DNA from: Vicia villosa
Taxonomy: Eukaryota > Streptophyta > Magnoliopsida > Fabales > Fabaceae
Assembly: GCF_029867415.1 (NCBI RefSeq)
Contig: NC_081185.1
Location: 45,702,766-45,766,765 of the forward strand
Direction of reading: 5' to 3'
Length of the DNA stretch: 64,000 nt
Part shown: positions 24,977 through 35,380 of the stretch, one piece after another
Numbering within the stretch: the first letter of the stretch is position 1
How the letters are laid out: each line of letters begins with the position of its first letter
Notes under the pieces: generated by a model
Told to the model about the DNA's origin: nothing
The model's input: the letters and a program-made list of their open reading frames with translations, nothing else
Databases searched by the model: none
Program-made: the position numbers and the translations under genes

Positions 24977-25410
24977 TTCTTGTTATTATTAATCATTTTT
25001 AGAGTCATAGGTTTAGTGTTATCGCGTTTAGGCCGTAGTTTCCTCACGGTTTTGGCCAATATGCGTTTAGAGTCGAAAAATCCGGTTTTTGGAAAAATTT
25101 TGTTCGATTGTAAAGCTGTTTTTGTCTACTGGAAGGAGAAAAGTTTTGCGATCAAGACTCCCTTACCCTAGAAGAGTAAGGGAATTCAACTCCAAATCGC
25201 CAAATTCATCGTTTTTCTATTTTTAATGAATTTTTTACTGTTTTCATAGAGTCGAAAAAATTCAAAAAAATTCCCAAAATTCGTATTTGTCTTAATTAGA
25301 TTAAATTTTGTGTTTTTATATTTTTATGAATTTATTTTAATCGTTTTTCTTCTTTTTATTTGTTTCTGCCTGTTTGGGACATAGTTGGTATTTCTGTGTT
25401 TGTTGATAAC

Positions 25411-26535
25411 ATGGCTGAACAAAGAACTTTGAGGCAGTTGGCTGCCCCTGATGCAAACTATAATGGTTTATGTATTGAGTATCCCGTAGCTGATGCAACT
25501 TTTGAATTAAAATCTGGTTTGATACATTTGTTGCCTAGGTTTAATGGTTTTGCAGGTGAGGATCCGCATAAGCATCTGAATGAATTTCAGGTTGTGTGCT
25601 CTGCACCTTCCGAACCTTCACTAGAGGATATTGTCAAACAAATGGCTGCAAATAATCTCCAGTATCAACAACAAATAGATTCTACTCTTCAGACTTTGCA
25701 AACACAGATTGGACAGCTTGCCACTTTGATGAATGTCATGCAACAAGCTCAAGGATCAAACCAACAACCCTTGGAAGAGCAATATATTTTTCAAATAGAG
25801 TTGCTTTCTGAAGCTGTTGATGATACTTGTTTTGATTTTTTTGCAGATGATTTTCCATCATTGTCTAGTTTTGGTGATGTTTATTCTTGTGATGTTTGTA
25901 CTGACACTAAAATTTGCTCTGTTTGTGCTGAGATTGAGGCTGCCTTGCAGGTTGATGTTTCTCATGCAGATAAAGTCATACATGAAGTCGTTTATGCGGC
26001 TGAAGCTCTTGACACCCCGACTGCCCCAAACACTCCTTCCATTGAGCAGCCACCTTCCCCCGAGCTGAAGCAACTTCCCGAAAATTTGAAATACGCTTAT
26101 TTAGAGATGAAGGAAAAGCTACCGGTTATAATTTCTTCTAACCTTGATTTTGATCACGAAAATAAGCTTTTGCAGGTTTTGAAGAAGCATAAGAAGGAAA
26201 TTGGGTGGACATTGGACGACATTCCTGATATTAGCCTGTCCATGATTTTGCATAGTGTCTCAATTGAAGTGGAAGGTGGAAAAAAAGTAGTGAGGCAGCC
26301 CCTCAATCTTTTGATCTCTGAGGTTGTGGAAAAGAAGATCACATGCCCATTAGACACTTTCACTTATCGAAGATTCTTCTTTGATCCTGGAATAAACAGC
26401 GAATACACTAATATAAATTCCAAGTTCAATGGACATTACTCAAAGCTACTCCATGAGAGCCCCATTTTGGAAGAAGAGAATGTAGAAGATCTCTCTTTGG
26501 GAAAGGCTGCTTATGTGATCACATATCCTCCTTGA
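25411..26535 (+). CDS. Element A chimeric mini Gag-Pol (374 aa)
   Basis: The start is the MAEQRTLRQLAAPDANYNGL of Athila-type Gag; an in-frame ATG 51 bases upstream is also open. Residues ~1-65 are the Gag N-terminus (LPRFNGFAGEDPHKHLNEFQ). The next ~50 are a Gln-rich coiled coil from the Gag C-terminus, followed by the acidic region before RT (PSPELKQLPENLKYAYLEMK, VLKKHKKEIGWTLDDIPDIS). Then come only scraps of RT (CPLDTFTYRR, from the CPFGTFAYRRMPFGL region) and an integrase C-terminal tail (HESPILEEENVEDLSLGKAA). All catalytic motifs of protease, RT, RNase H and integrase are missing, yet every junction is in frame and there is no stop. It could still make a Gag-like fusion; mobility would need enzymes in trans. 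A functional role is inference. Confidence 0.75.
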   Translation: MAEQRTLRQLAAPDANYNGLCIEYPVADATFELKSGLIHLLPRFNGFAGEDPHKHLNEFQVVCSAPSEPSLEDIVKQMAANNLQYQQQIDSTLQTLQTQIGQLATLMNVMQQAQGSNQQPLEEQYIFQIELLSEAVDDTCFDFFADDFPSLSSFGDVYSCDVCTDTKICSVCAEIEAALQVDVSHADKVIHEVVYAAEALDTPTAPNTPSIEQPPSPELKQLPENLKYAYLEMKEKLPVIISSNLDFDHENKLLQVLKKHKKEIGWTLDDIPDISLSMILHSVSIEVEGGKKVVRQPLNLLISEVVEKKITCPLDTFTYRRFFFDPGINSEYTNINSKFNGHYSKLLHESPILEEENVEDLSLGKAAYVITYPP

Positions 26536-27511
26536 CTACTCGGGTGTGTTCTTTCCTTTCTCTCACTCTTATTTTATATTAATGTTCTTTCATTGAGGAG
26601 AATGTATGTCTTAAGTGTGGAGGAGAGAATCATTTATTTGTTTTGTTTTCTTTCAATTTTTTTTTGTTTTTGTTTTAATTTCAACCAATAAAAAATGCAT
26701 CTTCTTGAAAGTTTTAGGCTATAGACTGATTTGAGTCGAGTTTGCGGAGACGTGGGAAAAATTCACAAGATCGGTATCGTTCTAACACCGTAAGTCTCCT
26801 GCATATGGAAATCGATTTGAATTTTTTATTATGTTTTAGCCTTAAATTCTCATTCTCTGACAGCTCTTGAGTAGTTTATTTCAGCAGTCGGCACCATCTC
26901 TCACACACTTTACGCAGGAAGCCGATGAATATAAGTGAATGTTCCGAAAAGAAAAGAAAAAAGAGAAAAGAAAAAGGTAATACACCTTCTAAGTTTGGTG
27001 ATCCTCACCCGGTCACTTAACCCAACGGTTGTGTAATCTTCAAAAAAAAAAGTTTTCAAAACTCTTTGTTAGTTGGTTCAGCGGTTTCTGGTGCTGAACT
27101 TGGTAGGGAGGATTACGGTCCGATCCCCCGCAACTACATCTGAGTAAGCAAAGGGTTATGCCATGAAAGTACCGGAATCCCGTGAAAAAGGATCAGAGTC
27201 ACTAACCGGTCGTCCTGCTATAAGTGTGTGGAGATAACAGGCTTAATGTGATTGCGCCTGAATGAAAAAGAGCAAAAAGGATGAGTAAGTTAGGCTATGG
27301 TATAATAATATGATTTGAATTGGTTTGTGTATTTAGGAGGCTTATGTCTGCATATCTGTGGTTAGTATTCTTACAATGTCTTTAGTGTGCAAGATTAGTA
27401 CCTGTCGATGCAAACTTACCCGAAGAAGATTGGTAGCCTAGGATGAGTAACTGTTGATGTATTTCTGCTTTCTTTGTTTTGTTTTTCATTTTGCTCGGAG
27501 TGCAAAAGTTC
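26536..27511 (+). other. Element A 3' region
   Basis: Non-coding sequence between the mini Gag-Pol and the polypurine tract. It includes an AAG-rich purine stretch (about 26935-26980) and a second purine-rich PPT-like motif (AAGTGTGGAGGAGAG, about 26613-26627). Confidence 0.6.
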
Positions 27512-27526
27512 AAGTGTGGGGGAATT
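27512..27526 (+). other. Element A polypurine tract
   Basis: AAGTGTGGGGGAATT lies immediately before the 3' LTR. Confidence 0.85.
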
Positions 27527-28614
27527 TGATCAGTGCATTTTGATGCACATTCCTCTACGGTTGTACTTATACATTTCCATGGTTTGCTTGTCTTATTTTT
27601 GTATTTTATAATGTTTTTATTTTTTAAATTATTTTTATTGTTATTTGATTTTCGTATTTATTTTTCAGCTTTAGCAGTCTGCACGGAAACAATCATAACT
27701 GGAGTTCCGGGAGTCCGATTGAGGCGTTCTAATAATCGCCGGAAAGCTAAGAGAAAGAGCTACAACTTTTATGTTGGAGTCAAAGTCCGAATTGGAACCT
27801 ATTTTTCCCAGAATTGCGTTTGAAGCTGCAGCACTATTTTATTTTCAGTTTTTGGGTCGTTTAGTAGTGGGCCTGGTTTTGTCATTCGACCCAGTTGGGT
27901 CATAAAAGTTTTTTGGCTGATTCCTAATAGGTCTAGCAGCCGTGTTACTGTTTATCACGTTTTCCTATTCACGAATTTTTGAAAGCTTGACAATGGTAAT
28001 GGAGAACTAAACCTCGAGGATCAATTCACTGTAATCAGATGCCGCTTTGAGGTTCTTTTATAATTTTCCATTAATCTGTTCCTTTGAATTCAATCTATAA
28101 TTACAATTGCTTGCTTAATTTAATTGTTTTTATATGATAGAATTCTTTAATTTGATTGTTGTCTGTTCTTGAATCAATTTCGTGATTAGTGTAGCTTTTG
28201 CATTATCGCGTTCGATCATATTGTGTTTGCTTAATTCACAATAGCTTATAATCCGTTTGCTTTATCCGGAATTCAGGGACAGACTTCGTATAATTGCTAT
28301 TGCGCTTGTCAGTAGTTTTTGTAGTCGAATAGGATCAGACCCGTTTAGGGAATTGGAATTTTATAGGGATCAATGATAAGTCGGAAGTTGATACAGTGGG
28401 TTGATTCGTTTCAGCTTATTCAGATAATCACTTTTTCATAATAACTTATTTTCTGCACTTTTATAATTGAACACGAAACAACCCCCCCTTAATTCGAATT
28501 CCATTCGGTTAGTAACAACTAAGAATCCTTGTGAGACGATATTCGAGTCACTTGTCGCTATCTACAGTTTTATTCAAAATAACTCGTTTTTGACCCGCGC
28601 GCGACAGCGGATCA
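27527..28614 (+). repeat. Element A 3' LTR
   Basis: 1088 bp, three substitutions from the 5' copy and no indel. Confidence 0.96.
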
Positions 28615-28619
28615 ATGAT

Positions 28620-29231
28620 ATTCCTAATCTCCTTCGTCAAATAAGGGAGAAGTTCTTTGAAACCAACCTCATTGAAGTTCTAAGCAAGGATTCCACTAGC
28701 TGTTATAGCTTAAACAATCTTCTGAAGAAAGTGGATTTACTTCTGGTCTTAGAGGAAGTTTCGCAAGTGATTGTTTCGCTGATTCCTTTGATCGATCAGC
28801 TTCAATTTGATATTCTTCGAAAAAGAAATGTTGACGAACAACTCACAACAAAGGTGACTTCTCATAGTTCTTCTTGGAAAGCCGCTAATGATGCAACAAC
28901 AAAGGCTGACGCCCTTAAGCTTGAACGTTCGAAGAACTAGAAAGAATATGAAACTTGTGAAGAGAATATCGAATCCTGGAAACAAGAAATTAAACTCCTC
29001 GAAGAGAAGATAAAGAACGCCCAGTCTCGTCAGGAAGTAATCCAACAAACTCATCAGGAAGAATTGACTGAAGTGGCGCAGTTAGGGATTCGACACTTCG
29101 AGACTGCACAGAAGCTAGTGCCAGAAATCGAGGAACTAAAAAGACAACAGGCATTAATCGAACGTTGTATGTCTTTATGGGAATCTCAATATTCGAAGAT
29201 GAAAGATAACCTTCCTAGGGACTTTAATTAA
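28620..29231 (+). pseudogene. Antisense PMD-like gene of element T, 3' part
   Basis: Resumes directly after the second ATGAT in the frame reading ...DIPNLLRQIREKFFETNLIE. The segment is Glu/Lys/Gln-rich with heptad-like spacing, so a C-terminal coiled coil is likely. One in-frame TAG (28938-28940) breaks it; the same frame then stays open to TAA at 29229-29231 (…KMKDNLPRDFN). A mobile-domain head with a long disordered linker and coiled-coil tail is the inferred architecture of the intact protein. Confidence 0.65.
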
Positions 29232-29640
29232 TTACTTTGAACCTTGTACTATCCTTCTGTGTTTCGTACTTAGTTTTTTTATTTTGTAATCAAACTTCCC
29301 CAGGAATGTATATGCAGTTTTGTCTTTCCATTTTCCATACATCAGATTCTGTAATTGTCACGAGTAGCGTTTTAAAAATTCCTAAAAATTGTCAAAATTT
29401 ATTTTTATTATTATAATGAGTTTAATAATGTACCCACGTGACATGACTACTCTTCGCAGCTTCTCAAGCCTAGACTTGACGTTTCCACTTCCCTAGCCGT
29501 AACCATCATTAAATGATGACATCACTTTTTAAAAACGTCTATTTGAGACGTGCGTGTATCGGTTTTCAAAATGATTACACTCCAACTTCCAAGGTGGGAA
29601 ACGGCGGAGGCCATAACTTCTCTTGGGGATACCAAACGCA
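29232..29640. other. Spacer between the two antisense genes of element T
   Basis: Non-coding stretch between the first antisense gene's stop and the promoter of the second. No domain or RNA gene was recognised. Confidence 0.5.
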
Positions 29641-29700
29641 GTCCAATCAACACTTAAAAGATAAACCATTCTTTTATGGCCAACGTATTCTATATAAGGC
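29641..29700 (+). promoter_or_regulatory. CCAAT and TATA boxes before antisense gene 2
   Basis: CCAAT (29643-29647) and TATATAAGGC (29691-29700) lie 176 and 128 bp before the start codon at 29819. A pyrimidine-rich leader with many CT runs follows, as in plant pol II transcripts. The spacing is right for an independent transcript. Confidence 0.6.
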
Positions 29701-29818
29701 TTAGCATTCTACTCATTCTTTCATTCTCTCACCAAACTCTTATCCAAGTTTCCTTTCTTCCCCTTATACTCTTTCAAATATTGAATTTGATAAAACCTCT
29801 TGTACTCTCATCCTCAAA

Positions 29819-30550
29819 ATGGCGCAACCTTTGACTTACGTTACCATCCGGTCCTGCATCAAAAAGGAATTCAAACTCTCTTAGGAGGAGTTGAATGAAA
29901 ACCACATCAACATTGGCGCACTCTTTGCCAACCAACAACTCCAGTTTTACCAGGAAATCCTGGAAGGGTCCGTTTATCCTAACATGTTGGCAGATTTCTG
30001 GATGTTTGCGTCCCTCCGCATAGATCCAGAAGGGAGAACCACCATTGTGTCTCAGGTTCCAAGGGCTCATATTACCATTACTCCCTCAACCATCTCTGAA
30101 CTGCTGAGGTGTGATAATTTTGGAGAAGCGTTTGATGATAACACCATTAACATGACTACCTCTGATGTCTTGAGGGCCCTCATGGCTAATGATCCCTTTA
30201 GCGCTAAGATCATTAAGATTTGGCACCAACTTTTAATGGGCAACTTTCGTCCACGAAACCATGATCAAGACAACATCATGATGGAAGATCTGGAGTTCAT
30301 ACTCTGTGCTCTCCAGGGAAGGAAAATCAACTTTCCATTGCCGATCTTCAAGCAACTTGTCAAATCTGTTGCTATGGCTGCCTCTCGTCAAGGCGTAGTG
30401 ACATGTCTTCCTTATGGAAGGTTGTTGTCCTACATGTTTCTCAAAAAAGGTATAGTGAGAAGAATGCGTAAGTCAGGATCTCTAGATCTCTTCGAAGCAG
30501 AAAGCTTGCCCCTGCTATCTTTGGAAGGTATAGAACAAAGGATCAACTAG
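29819..30550 (+). pseudogene. Antisense gene 2 of element T, putative plant-transposon-type protein
   Basis: Starts MAQPLTYVTI and has one in-frame TAG at codon 22, after which the frame is open for more than 220 codons to the TAG at 30548-30550. The middle (YPNMLADFWMFASLR, TTIVSQVPRAHITITPSTIS) resembles the 'putative plant transposon protein' domain common in plant genomes. The C-terminal half (NFPLPIFKQLVKSVAMAASR, VTCLPYGRLLSYMFLKKGIV) fits the same family. It is convergent with integrase, whose stop lies 283 bp downstream on the other strand. Alternatively translation could start at the ATG at 29894, after the stop. Function unknown. Confidence 0.65.
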
Positions 30551-30711
30551 AGGGTGCGTTGTTTGAGGCTTTGATGGAGGTGTGGTCTTAGTTTTGTTGT
30601 CCAAAATTTTTTGAATGCTCCTTTTGATAGCCTCTAGTATGCTTCTATTTCTGTAGCCTTTGTTGTTCGTGGAAACACAGTTTTCCAAAATGAATGTACT
30701 CTTCTAATCTT

Positions 30712-30717
30712 AATAAA
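30712..30717 (+). terminator. AATAAA poly(A) signal after antisense gene 2
   Basis: Perfect AATAAA 162 bp after the stop codon, followed by a T-rich stretch. It is consistent with 3' end formation of an antisense transcript before integrase is reached. Confidence 0.5.
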
Positions 30718-30832
30718 ATATATTTTGACATTGCTTTGTCTTCTTACTTTATTTACCACATATCTTGCTTGAACACGAAGCCATTTTGGTGCTTGTTCAA
30801 CCATTTTGGCCTACGTAGCATACTTTGAATAT

Positions 30833-32812
30833 CTACGTTTTTGCAATTTTTACTTTGTGCATGCTTAGTTTGTATCTTTTCAGATACTTCCCGTTCACTC
30901 TTAAGATCCTGCGATCTTCTGCCAACTCTTCTATCTCATAAGCGTTATTTGAGAATACTTTTAAAATTCGAAAGGGTCCTTCCTAGTGTGGGGACCATTT
31001 GCCTAAAACCTGATTCTTTCGATCTATAGGCAAAATAACTTTCCAAACTAAGTCATTATTAATAAATGTTTTACCTTTCACCTTTTTATTATATGCTCTG
31101 GACACCCTTTCTTTTTGTCTTTTTATCATTTCCAACGCTCGAAGTCTGTCTTCGTCCAAATCCACCAATTCGTTCATCATCAATTCCCAATATATGTTTG
31201 GAGGAATTTCTCCCTGTCTTTGGATCCGGACTGATTGCAAGTATATCTTAATTGGGAGCACTGCATCGTGTCCGAACGTCAATTGGAAAGGTGTAGTGTT
31301 TGTAGCTTATTTTGGCGATGTTCGACAGGCCCAGAGTGCTTGGTCCAAAGTTTTATGCCAACTCTTAGGTTTTTTCCCTACGTGTTTCTTTATGAGACCA
31401 ATTATTATCTTATTTTCTGCTTCAACTTGTCCATTTGCCTGAGCGTAGTAAGGTGTAGAAGTAAACAACTTGAACCCCATTTCTTTGGCGAAATCTTGCA
31501 TCTTCCACCCAGTAAACACTGATCCTTGATCTGTGGTTATACTTTCCGGGATTCCGAATCTGTATATAATGTGTCTTTGAATAAACTCAATCACAACCTC
31601 CTGATCCACATTTGCAAGTGGTATCGCTTCGACCCATTTTGTGAAGTAATCTATTCCTACCAAGATATATCTCTGACCTTTAGAAGACTTGGGGTGAATT
31701 TCCCCAATTAAGTCTAGTGCCCAACCTCTAAAAGGCCATGGTTTTATTATTGAATTTAATTCATTTGCAGGAGCATGTTGAATACCTGCATGTTCTTGAC
31801 ATTCTTGACATCCTTTTGCAAATTCTATGCAATCTTTTAACATAGAGGGCCAATACATTCCATATCGAAACAAAAGCCATTTCATTTTGTGCCCCGCTAG
31901 GTGTGCACCACATGCTCCGCTATGTACATTTGAAAGGGCCAAATATGCTTCCGCTTCACCCAGACACTTTAGCAAAACTCCTTCAGGAGTTTTCTTAAAC
32001 AATTCGTTTCCCGTCAGGAAGTATGATAAGGCTCGATACTTTACCTTTCTATCCGTGTCTGTCGAAGGATCTTTTAAATAGTTCAAAATTGGATTCCTCC
32101 AATCTGTGTCTGCTAAAGAGTCTATATTTAAAACTTCAAACTCCTCTTTGTTAGCGAAACCTAATTGTGAGTTCTCCAGATCACTTGGGGAAAGCTTGGT
32201 GGCCATTGCTCTGCCTCTTACTTCTATCAGTTCCTCTAGTTTTTCTTTTGATACCCTGTATCCTGAGGCTAGTTGTGCCAAATCATTCGCTTCTTGATTA
32301 TTTAACCTTGAGATGTGATTTAACTCCACATATTCGAATTTTTTAAGCAGCCTATTTGCTATGACAAAATACATGATCAAATTCTCTTTGATACATTTGT
32401 ATTCTTTCGCCAGTTTCTTAATCACTAGTTCGGAGTCTCCTTTAATTTCGACTCTGGCTGCCCCCAATTCTAACAAAGCTTCAAGTCCAGTGATCAGTGC
32501 TTCGTCTTCAGCTTCGTTGTTGGAGCATAAGGGGCCTTCAATCTTGTACTTGAGCTTTGTTGGAATTCCATCAGGAGAAATTATTAGTATTCCAACGCCG
32601 GTTCCTTCTTTATGGGTTGAACCATCGAAGTATAACTTCCAAGGCTTCAATTTTACATATTGTTGAGGGTTCTCAACCACTGCATGGTCAACAATGAAGT
32701 CTGATACAATCTGACCTTTCATTGCTTTAAGGGGTTGAAATACCAAAGAGTACTCAGTAAGGGCCAAATCCCACTTGCCAATTCGACCATGCAATATTGG
32801 TTTTGATAGCAT
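30833..32812 (-). pseudogene. Element T second RNase H and integrase
   Basis: From the - strand start near 32812, an archaeal-type RNase H comes first ([49 protein letters not shown]). The integrase follows: HHCC zinc finger ([11 protein letters not shown]...CQECQEHAG), catalytic Asp in [11 protein letters not shown], Asp in [11 protein letters not shown], Glu in [10 protein letters not shown], then the C-terminal domain with KERVSRAYNKKVKGK and GKYLKRYK. Two nonsense codons break it: TAA after CRTSPK (31307-31309) and TAG after GKWSPH (30983-30985). The frame otherwise ends at 30833. The dual RNase H identifies the Tat lineage. Confidence 0.88.
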
Positions 32813-34455
32813 ATGTTTAATAACATCGCAATGAGACTAAACATAAACATCAACTGGCTTTATATAATACTTGAGTTTGATACAAGAGAAATATAAACAA
32901 AGGCAGAGTTTTTCTATTGTGCTATACCTAGTCTCTGCATCATTGAGTACTCTACTTAAGTAATAAATGGCTCTTTCGATGCCATTGTCGTCTTCTTGAG
33001 CTAACATGCTACCTATTGTATTATCTGACACTGAAATATATAGGCGCATGTGCTTCTTCCCATTTGGGGGAGATAATATTGGTGGATGCATCAAGTATTG
33101 CTTATTTTTTCAAAAGCTTCCTGATGTTCAGTATGCCATTCAAACCTTCCTCGCTTGAGTCGAAGTAAGGGGGAAAAAGCTTGTGCGCGTCCACTCAAGT
33201 TAGAGATAAATCTTCTCAAAAAGTTTATCTTCCCTAGTAAAGACTGTAGTTCTTTCTTCGTGGATGGAGGCTTTGTTTCCATAATAGCCTTTGTTTTATT
33301 CTGATTAATTTCTATTCCCTTTTTGTGGACTACGAAGCCTAGGAAATCCTCGGCCTGCACAAAGAAAGCACATTTAAGGGGATTCATCTTTAAGCCATGT
33401 TTTCTCATTCTTTCGAATGATTGGCTCAGATGGTCAAGATGACTGTAATCTGAAACAGATTTTACAACAATGTCATCTATGTATACTTGCATGACAGTTT
33501 CTATAAAATCATGGAATATGGAATTCATTGCTCTTTGATAAGTTGCCCCAGCATTTTTTAGACCAAAAGGCATTACAACCCATTCGTAGGTGCCTATAGC
33601 CCCTGGGCAACGAAAAGCTGTTTTGGACACATCTTCTTCTGCAATGAAGATCTGGTTATACCCAGAATATCCATCCAACATACTTAGATATTCGAATCCT
33701 GCGGCTGAATCTACTAGCATTTCTGCCACAGGCATGGGATATTCATCCTTAGGCGTTGCTGCATTCAGATCACGAAAATCTATGCATACTCTTAATGAAC
33801 CGTTCTTTTTAATAACCGGCACGATATTAGCAATCCATTCAACATACCTTGTAGTTCTGATGAACTTGCATCGTAGAAGTCTCTCGACCTCTGCTTTGAT
33901 CTTCGAATGAATCTCCGGTGCGAACCTCCTAGGAGTTTGCTTGATGGGATTTTTTCCTTCCTTTATGGGCAGCTTTAATTCGACCAAATCTCGCCCTAAA
34001 CCAGGCATCTCATCGTAATCCCATGCGAAGCAATCTTTGTTTTCTTTTAATAACGCGATGACTCTTGATTTCAAAACTGGCTCTAATTTTGCACTGATGT
34101 ATGTTACCCTCTTCTGATCTCCGTCTCCAAGATTTACTTCTTTAAGTGGATCTTGGGCTAACATTTTTACATTTGACGCCATTGGGTCTTTCTCGAATCC
34201 CAAGGGTTCTTCATCGTAGATTGCGTCCAGCCTTTGACTCAATTCTTCACCCGAGATCTTTTCGGCTTGAACTGTGTCTTCAGAGAATTGAGGGGTCGAA
34301 TGTACCCCAGAACCCGTCGTTTCTGCCTCTCTTTGAACTGTATCAATAGCCATGTTTGATAATTCGGCTTCGAGAGCCGTCTTTCTTTTGTTCTCGGCTA
34401 TGTAAGCCGAAATCCTTTCGAAGAAAGATGATTCAGACATCATCAACATCGTCAT
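32813..34455 (-). pseudogene. Element T reverse transcriptase and first RNase H
   Basis: The RT is well preserved: LRVCIDFRDLNAATPKDEYP, FEYLSMLDGYSGYNQIFIAE, WVVMPFGLKNAGATYQRAMN and the catalytic YIDD at residues 325-328 of the frame starting at 34455. Connection and RNase H follow (LYISVSDNTIGSMLAQ, IYYLSRVL). A one-base deletion near 33112 shifts the frame between AFEKI and MHPPILSPPN. A TAG at 32837-32839 (after KPVDVYV) separates RNase H from the next frame, which is otherwise continuous with the second RNase H at 32812. Dead as it stands. Confidence 0.9.
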
Positions 34456-34456
34456 C

Positions 34457-35380
34457 CTAGCCTGTTGGTCGTATTGTTGGCAAATGGTCTATTGGTGCGG
34501 TATCTTCTGGACCGTCCATTATTTCTCTATTCCATTGGAATCCATTTGGGTGTAAAGACAAATAGTATAACACATTCTTGTTCGGAGTGTATATATCTTC
34601 AGCAGCATGGCAAGGTCCTATGTTCGCCAAGTTCCTGTCGAAACTGGTTTTATTGACTTGATTAACTTCGGCCACGTAGTAACTCTGATCTCCTTCAATG
34701 TTTTCTACTATGCCATCTTCCCTCCAAATGGTTAATCTTTGACGCATTGTCGAAGGCACTGCAGCAACTCCATGGACCCACTCTCTTCCTAGCAAAAGAT
34801 TGTAATTCGCCTTTGCTGGTATCACCATGAACATCGTTAGCCTTGTGACCGAACCCACAGTTAAATTCACTTGAATGACTCCTAAAGTTTGCCCTATTTT
34901 GCCTTCATAGTTAGACAAGACCATGTTATGTGGCCTTATATCAGTATCGAACATACCCATTCTCTTCAACATGTATTGGGGCATTAGGTTCACCGCTGCC
35001 CCCCCATCTACTAGGACTTTGTTAATGCCAACATTTTCAATCTTAGCCCTTATGTAGAGTGGTTTTGGATGGTTTCTCATACCTTCATCAGGCCTCTCGA
35101 AGAAGGCATTCTGTTCTTCGATTGCCCCGTTGTTTAGCACATAATAACACACAGGTCTGTGTCTTGCCATCTCTTCCGCATCAGCTTCCTCACAATCTTC
35201 AGCTTCTGTCTCTTGATTAAACTCATGAGGGAGTACTGACACAACATTGCAATTGAGGTTTATAGATGATACTCCGTCTGAGTCGAAATCATTTGTCATC
35301 CTATCGTCTTCTTTCCATGGACAGGAATGCATATTTTCTTCTTCTTTCTCATTTTCAGAATCGAATAACTTGCGTTCCAC
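34457..35380 (-). pseudogene. Element T protease region
   Basis: Aspartic-protease core KVLVDGGAAVNLMPQYMLKR with the second half MVIPAKANYNLLLGREWVHG, typical of Tat proteases. A one-base frame change near 34470 separates it from RT (LPTIR runs into a stop, whereas the RT frame continues QQARM). The upstream acidic stretch (DSENEKEEE) connects to the basic region of the preceding frame by another shift. Confidence 0.82.

Larger units (their letters stand above)
23867..28614 (+). mobile_element. Element A: non-autonomous Athila-like Ty3/gypsy retrotransposon
   Basis: Two LTRs of exactly 1088 bp (TGATCAGTG...GCGGATCA), flanked by ATGAT at 23862-23866 and 28615-28619. The primer site TGGCGCCGTTGCCGGGGA is the type used by Athila-lineage elements, and a polypurine tract precedes the 3' LTR. 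The internal region is only 2.57 kb and has one chimeric open frame. The LTRs differ at three positions (near 24128, 24168 and 24371). With a commonly used plant rate of 1.3e-8 per site per year that is roughly 0.1 Myr. It is inserted in the antisense PMD-like gene of element T. Confidence 0.93.

Noticed and set aside
26608..26630. Second polypurine-like tract in element A as the true end of the internal region
   Set aside because: The 3' LTR starts at 27527 next to the other tract, so this one is at most an auxiliary or ancestral site.
29774..30070. 98-codon - strand frame opposite antisense gene 2
   Set aside because: Shadow of the + strand gene, which has the supported start, domain similarity and promoter motifs.
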